Shown here: positions 1-5,658 of the stretch, in pieces
Layout: every line of letters begins with the position of its first letter
Position numbering within the stretch: the stretch's first letter is position 1
Source of the DNA: Spirochaetales bacterium UBA6872
GTDB lineage: Bacteria > Spirochaetota > Spirochaetia > Sphaerochaetales > Sphaerochaetaceae
DNA: 10,605 bases
NCBI GenBank assembly: GCA_002452215.1
Contig: DKCO01000030.1
Coordinates: 1-10,605 of the forward strand
Direction of reading: 5' to 3'
Made by a program: the position numbers and the translations under genes
Notes under the pieces: generated by a model
The model's input: the letters and a program-made list of their open reading frames with translations, nothing else
The model's database searches: none
What the model was told of the DNA's origin: nothing

Positions 1-2
1 AT

Positions 3-132
3 TTTCTCCCGACTCTAACAGAAGAAAGTCGCAAGTTTGTAAGCGCAATGCTTGAAAAAAGGTCTTTCCTATGACATGGTATCTGAAATATCTGGCATGA
101 GCAAAGAACAGATTATGGCAATTGGAAAGTAG
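3..132 (+). pseudogene. C-terminal remnant of an Rpn/PD-(D/E)XK nuclease-like protein, frameshifted
   Basis: Two overlapping reading frames together give a plausible C-terminus. The frame starting at base 3 reads FLPTLTEESRKFVSAMLEK and then soon hits a stop. The frame starting at base 1 continues from about base 61 with GLSYDMVSEISGMSKEQI and stops at 130-132. Joined, they resemble the C-terminal helix-turn-helix-like ending (a 'K-G-[LM]-S-x-x-x-[IV]-x-x-[IL]-[ST]-G-[LM]-[ST]-x-E-x-I' pattern) common in the Rpn family of recombination-promoting nucleases/putative transposases. The switch falls in a run of six A at 55-60; five A would restore the frame. The gene is also cut by the window edge, so its nuclease domain is not visible. 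It could be a true pseudogene, an assembly indel or a slippage site. The family call rests only on this C-terminal pattern. Confidence 0.45.
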
Positions 133-387
133 ATTTTAAGATTGTTAAGAAGAGCTTTATATCTGAAGGCAATGGATGAGCATTACCTTCATTTTATCCA
201 ATTTTGTTTTTCTTTTCAGATTCCATATGAAGTGATTTGTTTCTTTGTGCCATATATTCTAATTACTGCAAAAACCGAATTCAAATCTTTTGTATATCAA
301 AATATAGATTTAACTGTTTCTCTTTTGCAAACAAGATGTTTCATCATGTTTGCTTGGGCAAAGAGACTGGCTAGTTCGTCTTTTTAG
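133..387. other. AT-rich intergenic stretch with no supportable gene
   Basis: This stretch follows the stop of the nuclease remnant. An 81-codon open frame at 142-387 lacks a Shine-Dalgarno sequence, is Phe-rich with a biased composition and resembles no family, so I treat it as non-coding. I see no tRNA, terminator with a T-run, or repeat array in it. Confidence 0.5.
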
Positions 388-422
388 ATAACGTATTCGT
401 TATTTCGATTAACGGATTCGTG
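388..422 (+). promoter_or_regulatory. Paired AACG-N4-CGT elements, candidate operator of the CI-like gene
   Basis: Bases 388-403 form a perfect 6-bp dyad, ATAACG-TATT-CGTTAT. The core AACGTATTCGT (390-400) is repeated as AACGGATTCGT (411-421) with one mismatch and a start-to-start distance of 21 bp, two helical turns. The second copy keeps AACG and CGT but only part of the dyad. Two phased copies about 75-110 bp upstream of a CI-like repressor gene look like binding sites for a dimeric regulator, possibly autoregulatory. Binding is inferred; only the repeats are seen. Confidence 0.45.
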
Positions 423-498
423 AGATGACTGGTGTCTATCACACAAATATTTGCTGAAACGTGTCATTGTATAGAGCATGAAGGACAAAGATGCGGGC

Positions 499-846
499 AT
501 GAATTTCTGGGGGCGCATAGATATTGCACAAAAGGCTGCAGGCATTCCTACGCTGAAAAAGCTGTGTGAAGATGCTGGTCTATACTACAATACAATGATG
601 AATAAGCGTAGCCTTGGAAAATTGCCGAACCTTGAGTCAGCTGTTGATCTTGCAAAGGGAGTAGGGCGACCAGTTGAGTGGCTCTTATTAGGGGAGAAGG
701 AAGCCCCATATTCAGATGAGGATACGATTTGCGATGCAATAAAGGCAGATGAGCGTCTTCTTGACATTGCTAGGCGTATAGTGTCAGCAGATCCAAGTGT
801 GCTTTCAGCAATAGAGCTTATTTTGCGCACAGATGATAAAGAATAA
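499..846 (+). CDS. Small CI-like / XRE-family helix-turn-helix regulator
   Basis: Predicted 115-residue cytoplasmic DNA-binding protein. The N-terminal part is a CI-like helix-turn-helix: TLKKLCEDAGL then YYNTMMNKRSLGKLPN fit the turn and recognition region, followed by LESAVDLAKGVGRPVEWLLLGE, whose ending (VEWLLLGE) is typical of small phage-CI-type repressors. A short helical C-terminus (DERLLDIARRIVSADPSVLSAIELIL) may mediate dimerisation; there is no LexA-type peptidase domain. An in-frame ATG lies 21 nt upstream at 478, giving 122 residues. I prefer 499 because relatives begin M-x-F-W-x-R-[IV]-D and because a -10-like TATAGA at 470-475 would put the transcript start near 482, downstream of 478. 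Neither start has a well-spaced Shine-Dalgarno sequence. The gene stands alone, and the paired AACG elements at 388-422 are its likeliest operator. Its targets are unknown. Confidence 0.75.
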   Translation: MNFWGRIDIAQKAAGIPTLKKLCEDAGLYYNTMMNKRSLGKLPNLESAVDLAKGVGRPVEWLLLGEKEAPYSDEDTICDAIKADERLLDIARRIVSADPSVLSAIELILRTDDKE

Positions 847-908
847 TTTTGAAGTATCCTCTGGATTGAGAATGTGGAGGTTTAACATTCAAAATTATCG
901 ATAAAGAA

Positions 909-938
909 TTGCCATTTGAAGCCAAGTTGTAATATATA
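909..938 (+). promoter_or_regulatory. Promoter of the YkgJ-family gene, probably leaderless
   Basis: TTGCCA (909-914) and TATATA (933-938) are separated by 18 bp. The ATG at 945 begins exactly 6 nt after the -10-like box, so the predicted +1 is the start codon itself. No Shine-Dalgarno sequence precedes the ATG. TATAAA at 935-940 is an alternative -10. Confidence 0.4.
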
Positions 939-944
939 AATGCT

Positions 945-1535
945 ATGGACTTGGAAAAGCTTAAAAATAGTACCGAAATAGGCAAGGAAATCAAGGATAT
1001 CGAGGCTTTTTATGAAACCTTGGACAAAGAGCTGTCCGCATTTGACAAGAAAGTTGGTATCGAGTGCATTTGCAATGATGGCAATTGCTGTGAGCATTTT
1101 GTCCCTAGCTTAACAGCTTTAGAAGCTCAATACATGGCATATGCGATTATCAAAAGTGGAAAGGAAGAAGATGTTTTGGAACGCCTTGGAAAATATGACG
1201 AAAAATCAGGCGTTTGTCCTCTCTACAATAAAGAAGGGGCTTTTCATTGTTCCTTATATATGGGGCGCGGCTTGATTTGCAGGCTATTTGGACAAGCATG
1301 CTTCACGAACAAAGAGGGGCACGGTATTTTCCACCCTTGCAAGTGGAATATAAATAGGAAGAAGCTTGAGCAAGATGATCTTAAAGGCATGGATGTGCCA
1401 ATCATGGGAGAGTATGGAAGGGCACTTTGCTCAATCGATTCAAATGGAATGGATTCGGAGGCTATAGATATTGCAATTTTGAAAGCACTAGAGAAGTTGA
1501 AGCTAACTATGGAACTTTTGGATGAGGAAACATAG
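945..1535 (+). CDS. YkgJ-family cysteine-cluster protein (CxxCxxCC-type)
   Basis: A 196-residue soluble protein of the YkgJ / zinc- or iron-chelating CxxCxxCC family (PF03692 type), whose biochemical role is not established. The cysteine pattern is visible: C41, C43, C48 and C49 form the N-terminal cluster (here C-x-C-x4-C-C, a variant of the family's usual spacing). It is followed by SLTALEA, as is usual after the cluster, then C91 and C102 and the conserved CRLFG at 112-116, with C119 and C132 beyond. Eight or more cysteines of this kind suggest a metal or Fe-S site, which is inference. The N-terminal 35 residues look helical, with possible coiled-coil character. ATG 945 has no Shine-Dalgarno sequence but sits 6 nt behind a -10-like box. 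No obvious terminator follows, and the 235 bp downstream are regulatory DNA for hsp20. Confidence 0.8.
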   Translation: MDLEKLKNSTEIGKEIKDIEAFYETLDKELSAFDKKVGIECICNDGNCCEHFVPSLTALEAQYMAYAIIKSGKEEDVLERLGKYDEKSGVCPLYNKEGAFHCSLYMGRGLICRLFGQACFTNKEGHGIFHPCKWNINRKKLEQDDLKGMDVPIMGEYGRALCSIDSNGMDSEAIDIAILKALEKLKLTMELLDEET

Positions 1536-1638
1536 GTCGATTCTGCAGGATGTATCAAAGTGACACTGTTTTAGAGATCGTTGAATCTTGTGTGTAAAAA
1601 AGTCCCAATTTAGTTCCATCTTTTCCAATGGTGTTATA

Positions 1639-1651
1639 AATAGTCACTATT
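1639..1651. promoter_or_regulatory. 13-bp palindrome, candidate activator site upstream of the hsp20 promoter
   Basis: AATAGT-C-ACTATT is a perfect 6+1+6 inverted repeat centred at 1645, about 95 bp before the predicted hsp20 start. That is the usual distance range for sigma-54 enhancer-binding proteins. A half site AATAGT recurs at 1703-1708. It is AT-rich, so chance is possible. Confidence 0.35.
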
Positions 1652-1712
1652 CAATAATCCATGTACAGGTTTGTGATTATGTAATTATTTGTATCATAAA
1701 TAAATAGTAAAG

Positions 1713-1730
1713 TTGGCATGATTTTTGCTT
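1713..1730 (+). promoter_or_regulatory. Sigma-54 (RpoN) type -24/-12 promoter of hsp20
   Basis: TTGGCATG-ATTT-TTGCTT matches the established YTGGCACG-N4-TTGCW consensus with one mismatch in the conserved positions. The invariant GG (1715-1716) and GC (1727-1728) are separated by exactly 10 bp. The predicted +1 is about 1740, some 31 nt before the Hsp20 start. A sigma-70 reading (TTGGCA then TCTATG at 1736-1741) has a much poorer -10. A cognate activator was not found in the window. Confidence 0.6.
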
Positions 1731-1739
1731 ATTTGTCTA

Positions 1740-1755
1740 TGTAGCGAAAGCTACA
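1740..1755 (+). promoter_or_regulatory. 5'-UTR hairpin of hsp20 with a GNRA tetraloop
   Basis: T-GTAGC-GAAA-GCTAC-A folds into a 6-bp stem closed by a GAAA tetraloop. It begins at the predicted transcript start and ends directly before the Shine-Dalgarno AAGGAG (1756-1761), which lies 9 nt before the ATG. It does not pair with the Shine-Dalgarno sequence itself. A 5'-end stabiliser is more likely than a classic thermometer, though either is inference. Confidence 0.5.
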
Positions 1756-1770
1756 AAGGAGAAATCGAAT

Positions 1771-2202
1771 ATGAAATATTATGTAAATAGACCAACTTCA
1801 GCAGTAACAGGAATGGATGAGTTCTTCAATGATCTCTTCGGAGACGGAAGCTTCTCGAGGAAGTTCCCACCTGTTGATGTTTATGAAACAGATAAAGCTT
1901 ATGTAATCGAGGCTGAGGTCGCAGGTTATAAGCAAGAGGAGATTTCCCTTAGCGTTGATAAGCACGTTCTTACTATCTCCGCATCGCTTGTCAAGAAAGT
2001 TGATAACAATGAAGAGAAGAAAGAAGATAAGAAATATGTTTTGAGGGAAATTGGCAGATCAAGCTTCTCTAGGTCGTTTACTCTCCCAGATGATGTGGAT
2101 GAGGAAAAGATAGAGGCCGAGACAAAGGATGGAGTTCTTTTGGTATACATCCCAAAGAAAGAGAAATCCCAAAGAGGCAAGATTGAAATAAAGATAAAAT
2201 AA
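1771..2202 (+). CDS. Hsp20 / small heat-shock protein (alpha-crystallin domain)
   Basis: A 143-residue cytoplasmic holdase of the small heat-shock family, which binds unfolding proteins without ATP. A short N-terminal arm contains DEFFNDLFGD. The alpha-crystallin domain runs from about residue 33 to 133. It begins PPVDVYETDKAYVIEAEVAG, has a charged variable loop around residues 75-90 rich in Glu and Lys, then RSSFSRSFTLPDDVDEEKI, and closes with GVLLVYIPK, the family's GVL motif. The C-terminal tail carries an I-x-I motif (IEIKI), the usual oligomerisation contact. Length is normal. The start has the Shine-Dalgarno AAGGAG at 9 nt. It is a single-gene unit with its own terminator at 2237-2265. 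The promoter resembles sigma-54, unusual for this family, where sigma-32, HrcA or ROSE-type control is more often described. Confidence 0.93.
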   Translation: MKYYVNRPTSAVTGMDEFFNDLFGDGSFSRKFPPVDVYETDKAYVIEAEVAGYKQEEISLSVDKHVLTISASLVKKVDNNEEKKEDKKYVLREIGRSSFSRSFTLPDDVDEEKIEAETKDGVLLVYIPKKEKSQRGKIEIKIK

Positions 2203-2236
2203 CAACCATATTTCATCATGAATAGGGCACACACAG

Positions 2237-2265
2237 TCGGAGGTCGTTGATCTCCGATTTTTTTT
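2237..2265 (+). terminator. Intrinsic terminator of hsp20
   Basis: The stem TCGGAGGTC / GATCTCCGA (9 pairs, one G-U, loop GTT) is followed at once by eight T residues. It lies 35 bp after the Hsp20 stop and separates that gene from the nfn operon. Confidence 0.9.
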
Positions 2266-2275
2266 GCTACCTATC

Positions 2276-2304
2276 TTAGCATTTTCATCTATTTTCCTTA
2301 TACT
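2276..2304 (+). promoter_or_regulatory. Sigma-70 type promoter of the nfnA-nfnB-EIIA operon
   Basis: TTAGCA (2276-2281) and TATACT (2299-2304) are separated by 17 bp. The Shine-Dalgarno AAGGAG at 2311-2316 is 8 nt before the nfnA ATG. The leader would be only about 15 nt long. The -35 matches the consensus at four of six positions. Confidence 0.5.
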
Positions 2305-2324
2305 TTTAGCAAGGAGTTTAACAG

Positions 2325-3170
2325 ATGTACAGGATTCTCAAGAAAGAGCAATTCTCTCCGGAGGTTTTCTCGTTTGTAATCGATGCTCCACTGATTGCAA
2401 GGGAAAGAAAGGCTGGACAGTTTGTAATAATACAGAAGGGCGGAGAATACAATGAACGTATTCCTCTAACGATTGCCGATGCAGATCCGGCTAATGGAAC
2501 GATAACTATTGTATTTCAAGCAGTTGGTGAATCAACACATATTTTGGCGGCAATGGAAGAGGGAGAAGAGATAGAAAATGTACTTGGCCCTCTTGGATCT
2601 CCTACTCATATAGAAAAATTTGGCAAAGTTGTTTGCGTTGGTGGAGGAATTGGTGTTGCTCCCCTCTATCCTATTGCAAAAGCAATGAAGGAAGCTGGAA
2701 ACAGTGTTAGGTGCATAATAGGTGCAAGAAACAAGAGCCTCATAATCGAAGAAGACAAGATGCGCAAGATCGATCCGGATTTGATTGTTGTGACTGATGA
2801 TGGCTCATATGGAAAGAAGGCACTTGTCACAGAGCCACTTGCTGAGCTTTGCAATGCAGGAGTAGATCAAGTTGTCGCAATTGGACCGGCTCCGATGATG
2901 AAGTTTTGTGTAAAGACATGCGAAACCACTAAGACTCCTGTTATCGTTTCTCTGAATACAATCATGATCGATGGAACTGGAATGTGCGGTGGATGCAGAG
3001 TATCTGTTGGCGGAGAGACAAAATTCGTTTGCGTCGATGGACCAGAGTTCGATGGGTATTTAGTAGACTGGGACAATATGATGGAGAGGCAAAGAACATT
3101 CAAGAAGGAAGAGGTTGAGGCTCATCATAAGTGCCATGTGGAGTTGCAAATAGAGGAGGGAAAGGCATGA
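2325..3170 (+). CDS. nfnA: NfnA-type small subunit: FAD / [2Fe-2S] NADH-binding protein
   Basis: A 281-residue subunit related to sulfide dehydrogenase and dihydroorotate dehydrogenase electron-transfer subunits. In NfnAB it accepts NADH at FAD and passes electrons to the large subunit, coupling ferredoxin and NADH oxidation to NADP+ reduction by flavin-based bifurcation. An FAD-binding barrel comes first, with RIPLTIAD (45-52) fitting the R-x-P-[YL]-[ST] motif. The nucleotide-binding half starts at VCVGGGIGVAPLYPIAKA (103-120). The iron-sulphur segment near the C-terminus has C221, C224 and C236 (GMCGGC and FVCVDGPEFDG). D216 just ahead is a candidate for the aspartate ligand described for NfnA. 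ATG 2325 has a well-placed Shine-Dalgarno sequence. The stop overlaps the nfnB start as ATGA. Alternative: a generic SudB/PyrK-like subunit, but the nfnB neighbour favours Nfn. Confidence 0.9.
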   Translation: MYRILKKEQFSPEVFSFVIDAPLIARERKAGQFVIIQKGGEYNERIPLTIADADPANGTITIVFQAVGESTHILAAMEEGEEIENVLGPLGSPTHIEKFGKVVCVGGGIGVAPLYPIAKAMKEAGNSVRCIIGARNKSLIIEEDKMRKIDPDLIVVTDDGSYGKKALVTEPLAELCNAGVDQVVAIGPAPMMKFCVKTCETTKTPVIVSLNTIMIDGTGMCGGCRVSVGGETKFVCVDGPEFDGYLVDWDNMMERQRTFKKEEVEAHHKCHVELQIEEGKA

Positions 3171-4645
3171 TCGACTTGGAAAAACTAGATAGAGAAGCTC
3201 TAGAGACACTCTCTTCGATTCCAGATAACCCTCAAGCAAAAGATAGAATATCGATCCCACACCAGGAGATGCCGAGCCAAGAGGCAAAAGAAAGGGTCCA
3301 CAACATGAGTGAGGTTGCTTTAGGTTACACAGAAAACCAAGCTTTATGCGAGGCGAATCGATGTTTGAATTGCAAAACAAAACCATGTAGGGAAGGATGC
3401 CCTGTATCGATAGATATTCCAGCATTCATCCAAGAGATACAAAAGCGTGACTACAAGAGAGCGTTGGAGATTATACAACAAAGCTCCCTATTGCCTTCTG
3501 TTTGTGGTCGTGTGTGTCCGCAAGAGAACCAATGCCAGAAGTATTGCACAGTTGGCAAGGTCTTGAAGGATGTCGACAAAGCTGTTGGAATTGGCAGACT
3601 TGAGCGATTTGTCGCCGATTATGCTAAAGATAGTGTATCAATTCCTGAAATAAAGAAAGCAAGTGGCAAGAAAGTTGCAATTGTAGGTTCTGGACCTGCA
3701 AGCATAGCATGTGCTGCCGATGTCAGGAGAGAGGGACACGATGTTGTTATCTTCGAGGCTCTTCACAAGCTTGGCGGGGTTCTTTCCTATGGAATTCCGG
3801 AGTTCAGACTTCCAAAGAAGCTGGTCGATGAGCAAATAAAGAAGCTTCAATCGATGGGGATAAAGATTGAAAGCAATGTTCTCGTGGGAAGAACAAGAAC
3901 AATAAAAGAGCTTATGGATGAGGATGGGTTCGATGCTGTCTTTGTTGGAACAGGTGCTGGGCTACCTAAATTCATGGGCATAACAGGGGAAAACCTTTGC
4001 TCTGTATTCTCAGCAAACGAATATCTTACGAGATCGAATTTGATGAAGGCATACGATGAAAAGGATGCAAAGACTCCCTATTTCCATGCTAAAAGAGTTG
4101 CTGTGCTAGGCGGTGGCAATGTCGCTATGGATTCAGCACGTACAGCATTACGGCTTGGAGCTGATAAAGTCGATATAATCTATAGACGAACAATGGATGA
4201 GATTCCTGCAAGAAAAGAGGAGGTCCAGCACGCTATAGAAGAGGGCGTCAATTTCATGCTTCTTTCTCAACCTGTTGAGATAATCGGTGACGAGAACGGC
4301 TTTGTGACGAAACTTAAGATAAGGCGATGCAAACTCGGAGAGCCGGATGCATCCGGAAGGAGAAGCCCTGTAGAGATAGATGGCTCTGATTTCGAGAAAG
4401 ACTATGATGCTGTAATAGTGTCGATTGGAAATGCTTCGAATCCTTTAATCAAGAAGACAACGCCAGAGATAGAGACTAACAAGAGAGGGAACTTCATTGT
4501 AGATGGAGAGACAAACGAAACAAGCATGAAGGGAGTGTTTGCTGGTGGAGATATAGTGCTTGGCTCGGCTACTGTTATTCTTGCAATGGGACAAGGAAGA
4601 AAGGCTGCAAAGGCAATAAATCGCTATTTGGAGAATCTTGATTGA
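3167..4645 (+). CDS. nfnB: NfnB / SudA-type large subunit: FAD, two [4Fe-4S], NADPH-binding
   Basis: A 492-residue partner of NfnA, homologous to glutamate synthase small subunit. It carries the bifurcating FAD and the NADP(H) site. The N-terminal domain holds two cysteine clusters: C66-x2-C69-x4-C74-x3-C78 and C113-x3-C117-x5-C123-x3-C127, consistent with two [4Fe-4S] centres. An FAD-binding Rossmann fold follows (VAIVGSGPASIACA, 170-183), then the NADPH fold (VAVLGGGNVAMDSARTA, 311-327) and the closing flavin motif (GVFAGGDIVLGSATVILAMG, 456-475). Length is typical. ATG 3167 overlaps the nfnA stop by 4 nt and has the strong GGAGGG at 3155-3160. Reading further upstream to 3131 would run into nfnA and lacks support. 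The overlap suggests translational coupling and equal amounts of the two subunits. Confidence 0.93.
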   Translation: MIDLEKLDREALETLSSIPDNPQAKDRISIPHQEMPSQEAKERVHNMSEVALGYTENQALCEANRCLNCKTKPCREGCPVSIDIPAFIQEIQKRDYKRALEIIQQSSLLPSVCGRVCPQENQCQKYCTVGKVLKDVDKAVGIGRLERFVADYAKDSVSIPEIKKASGKKVAIVGSGPASIACAADVRREGHDVVIFEALHKLGGVLSYGIPEFRLPKKLVDEQIKKLQSMGIKIESNVLVGRTRTIKELMDEDGFDAVFVGTGAGLPKFMGITGENLCSVFSANEYLTRSNLMKAYDEKDAKTPYFHAKRVAVLGGGNVAMDSARTALRLGADKVDIIYRRTMDEIPARKEEVQHAIEEGVNFMLLSQPVEIIGDENGFVTKLKIRRCKLGEPDASGRRSPVEIDGSDFEKDYDAVIVSIGNASNPLIKKTTPEIETNKRGNFIVDGETNETSMKGVFAGGDIVLGSATVILAMGQGRKAAKAINRYLENLD

Positions 4646-4646
4646 T

Positions 4647-5117
4647 ATGATTGAAAATCCGTACTCGGATGTTTTTTGCATTGTAGAGAAAGATGATAAG
4701 TATGAAGCTTTTGAACAGATAATATCATCATGTGCTATTTTTTCTTCTCTTCCTGAGAGTTTGGATAAGTTCATAGCGTCTGTAATAAGAAGAGAAAGAA
4801 AACAAACAACGGACATTGGCCATGGTGTTGCAATTGCCCATGGCAAAGTCTTAGGATTGAAAAAGACAGTCATTGGGCTTGGGTTTTCACAAAGGGGGAT
4901 AGTTTTCAAAGACGGTGGAGAACCTGTGCATTTGATTTTTGTAATTGCTTCTCCATTGTCGACTGGTTCAGACTATCTTCAAAGCGTTGCTGCCCTTCTT
5001 TCGTGGGTCCATGACATGGAATTCAGAAGAGAGCTTGCACAGGGCGATTTTACAGATAATGTTGCATCATTTCTCGAAATGCTCGAAAAATGCCACTACC
5101 ATGCTATGAAAGAGTGA
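4647..5117 (+). CDS. PTS EIIA protein, fructose/mannitol (PtsN-like) type
   Basis: A 156-residue single-domain EIIA of the PTS EIIA-2 (fructose/mannitol/nitrogen) superfamily. The active-site segment IGHGVAIAHGK holds H59 and H65. H65 matches the phosphorylated histidine of the usual G-x-A-[IV]-P-H motif, with Ala replacing the common Pro. The second half (GIVFKDGGEPVHLIFVIASP, then an LQSVAALLSWVHDMEFRREL helix) matches the family fold. No EIIB or EIIC domain is present, so a regulatory or shared phospho-carrier role is likelier than sugar transport. The gene starts 1 nt after the nfnB stop, which puts it in the nfn operon. ATG 4647 lies 13 nt after GGAG (4630-4633); a TTG at 4638 in the same frame is an alternative start. 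Why an EIIA follows NfnAB is not known. Confidence 0.82.
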   Translation: MIENPYSDVFCIVEKDDKYEAFEQIISSCAIFSSLPESLDKFIASVIRRERKQTTDIGHGVAIAHGKVLGLKKTVIGLGFSQRGIVFKDGGEPVHLIFVIASPLSTGSDYLQSVAALLSWVHDMEFRRELAQGDFTDNVASFLEMLEKCHYHAMKE

Positions 5118-5121
5118 ATGA

Positions 5122-5658
5122 TTATCGCTTTAAGTACAATATCTCATCAAGTTTTTCATCATTGCTATCTCTTGGAACTCTTTCTATATGAGATATCGAG
5201 TATGCAATTCCAATTGAGTGGACTTTCTCTCTGTTTTCTCTGATGAATCTGTCATAAAATCCTCCTCCACGACCTAGCCTGAAATTTTCATCATCAAATG
5301 CAATTAGAGGAACGAGCATTATTGCATATTCGAAATCCAAAGGTATGTGGCGGGGCTCCATGAAGCCTAGCTTATTCTTCTCTAGTGGCAATGATGTAGA
5401 GAAGTGCATCTTATCGTTCTCTATATATGGAAAAGCAATCCTTTTGTCGAAAAAAAGCTCCTTTATATCGGGTTCGCTTCTCATAGGATAGAATGAAAGA
5501 ATTGTGGTAGCCTTCATGTAGTCTTCTCTCCTTCTTAAGGAGTTTACTATGTATTGAGATTCCTCTTTTCCATCGAATCTCATTAGCTTTTCGAGCACTT
5601 CTCGTCTTATGATGCGCTTCTTATGATAAATATCGCTATCGTAATCAAAACAACACAT
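5122..5658 (-). CDS. 5-formyltetrahydrofolate cyclo-ligase (MTHFS)
   Basis: A 178-residue cytoplasmic enzyme that converts 5-formyl-THF to 5,10-methenyl-THF with ATP, returning a dead-end folate to the one-carbon pool. The signature GRGGGFYDR (129-137) is complete and is preceded by VPLIAFDDENFRL, as in the family. The N-terminal KKRIIRREVLEKL helix and FYPMRSEPDI, and LPLEKNKLGFMEP, also match. Length is normal. The ATG at 5658 lies inside ecfT, giving a 52-nt overlap in a different frame. No good Shine-Dalgarno sequence is visible there, and no later ATG or GTG keeps the conserved N-terminal Lys/Arg helix. It is the third gene of the ecfA-ecfT operon, and its stop is only 4 bp from that of the EIIA gene on the other strand. 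The product's substrate is a known inhibitor of AICAR transformylase (from eukaryotic work), and that enzyme is encoded just beyond the divergent promoter. Confidence 0.9.
   Translation of the reverse strand: MCCFDYDSDIYHKKRIIRREVLEKLMRFDGKEESQYIVNSLRRREDYMKATTILSFYPMRSEPDIKELFFDKRIAFPYIENDKMHFSTSLPLEKNKLGFMEPRHIPLDFEYAIMLVPLIAFDDENFRLGRGGGFYDRFIRENREKVHSIGIAYSISHIERVPRDSNDEKLDEILYLKR

Noticed and set aside
142..387. 81-codon open frame on the plus strand
   Set aside because: No Shine-Dalgarno, no family resemblance, Phe-rich random-looking composition, and it ends in the repeat region upstream of the CI-like gene.
478..498. Upstream ATG for the CI-like regulator
   Set aside because: A -10-like TATAGA ends only 2 nt before it, and family members begin at MxFWxRxD; kept only as an alternative start.
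847..908. Possible terminator after the CI-like gene (GAATG / CATTC stem)
   Set aside because: A 5-bp stem with a 10-nt loop and no T-run is not enough.
3131..3166. Twelve-residue N-terminal extension of NfnB
   Set aside because: It would overlap nfnA by 40 nt; the ATG at 3167 has a strong Shine-Dalgarno and the usual ATGA overlap.
3060..3425. 121-codon minus-strand frame across the nfnA/nfnB junction
   Set aside because: It is antisense to two well-supported genes and shows no domain or start signal.
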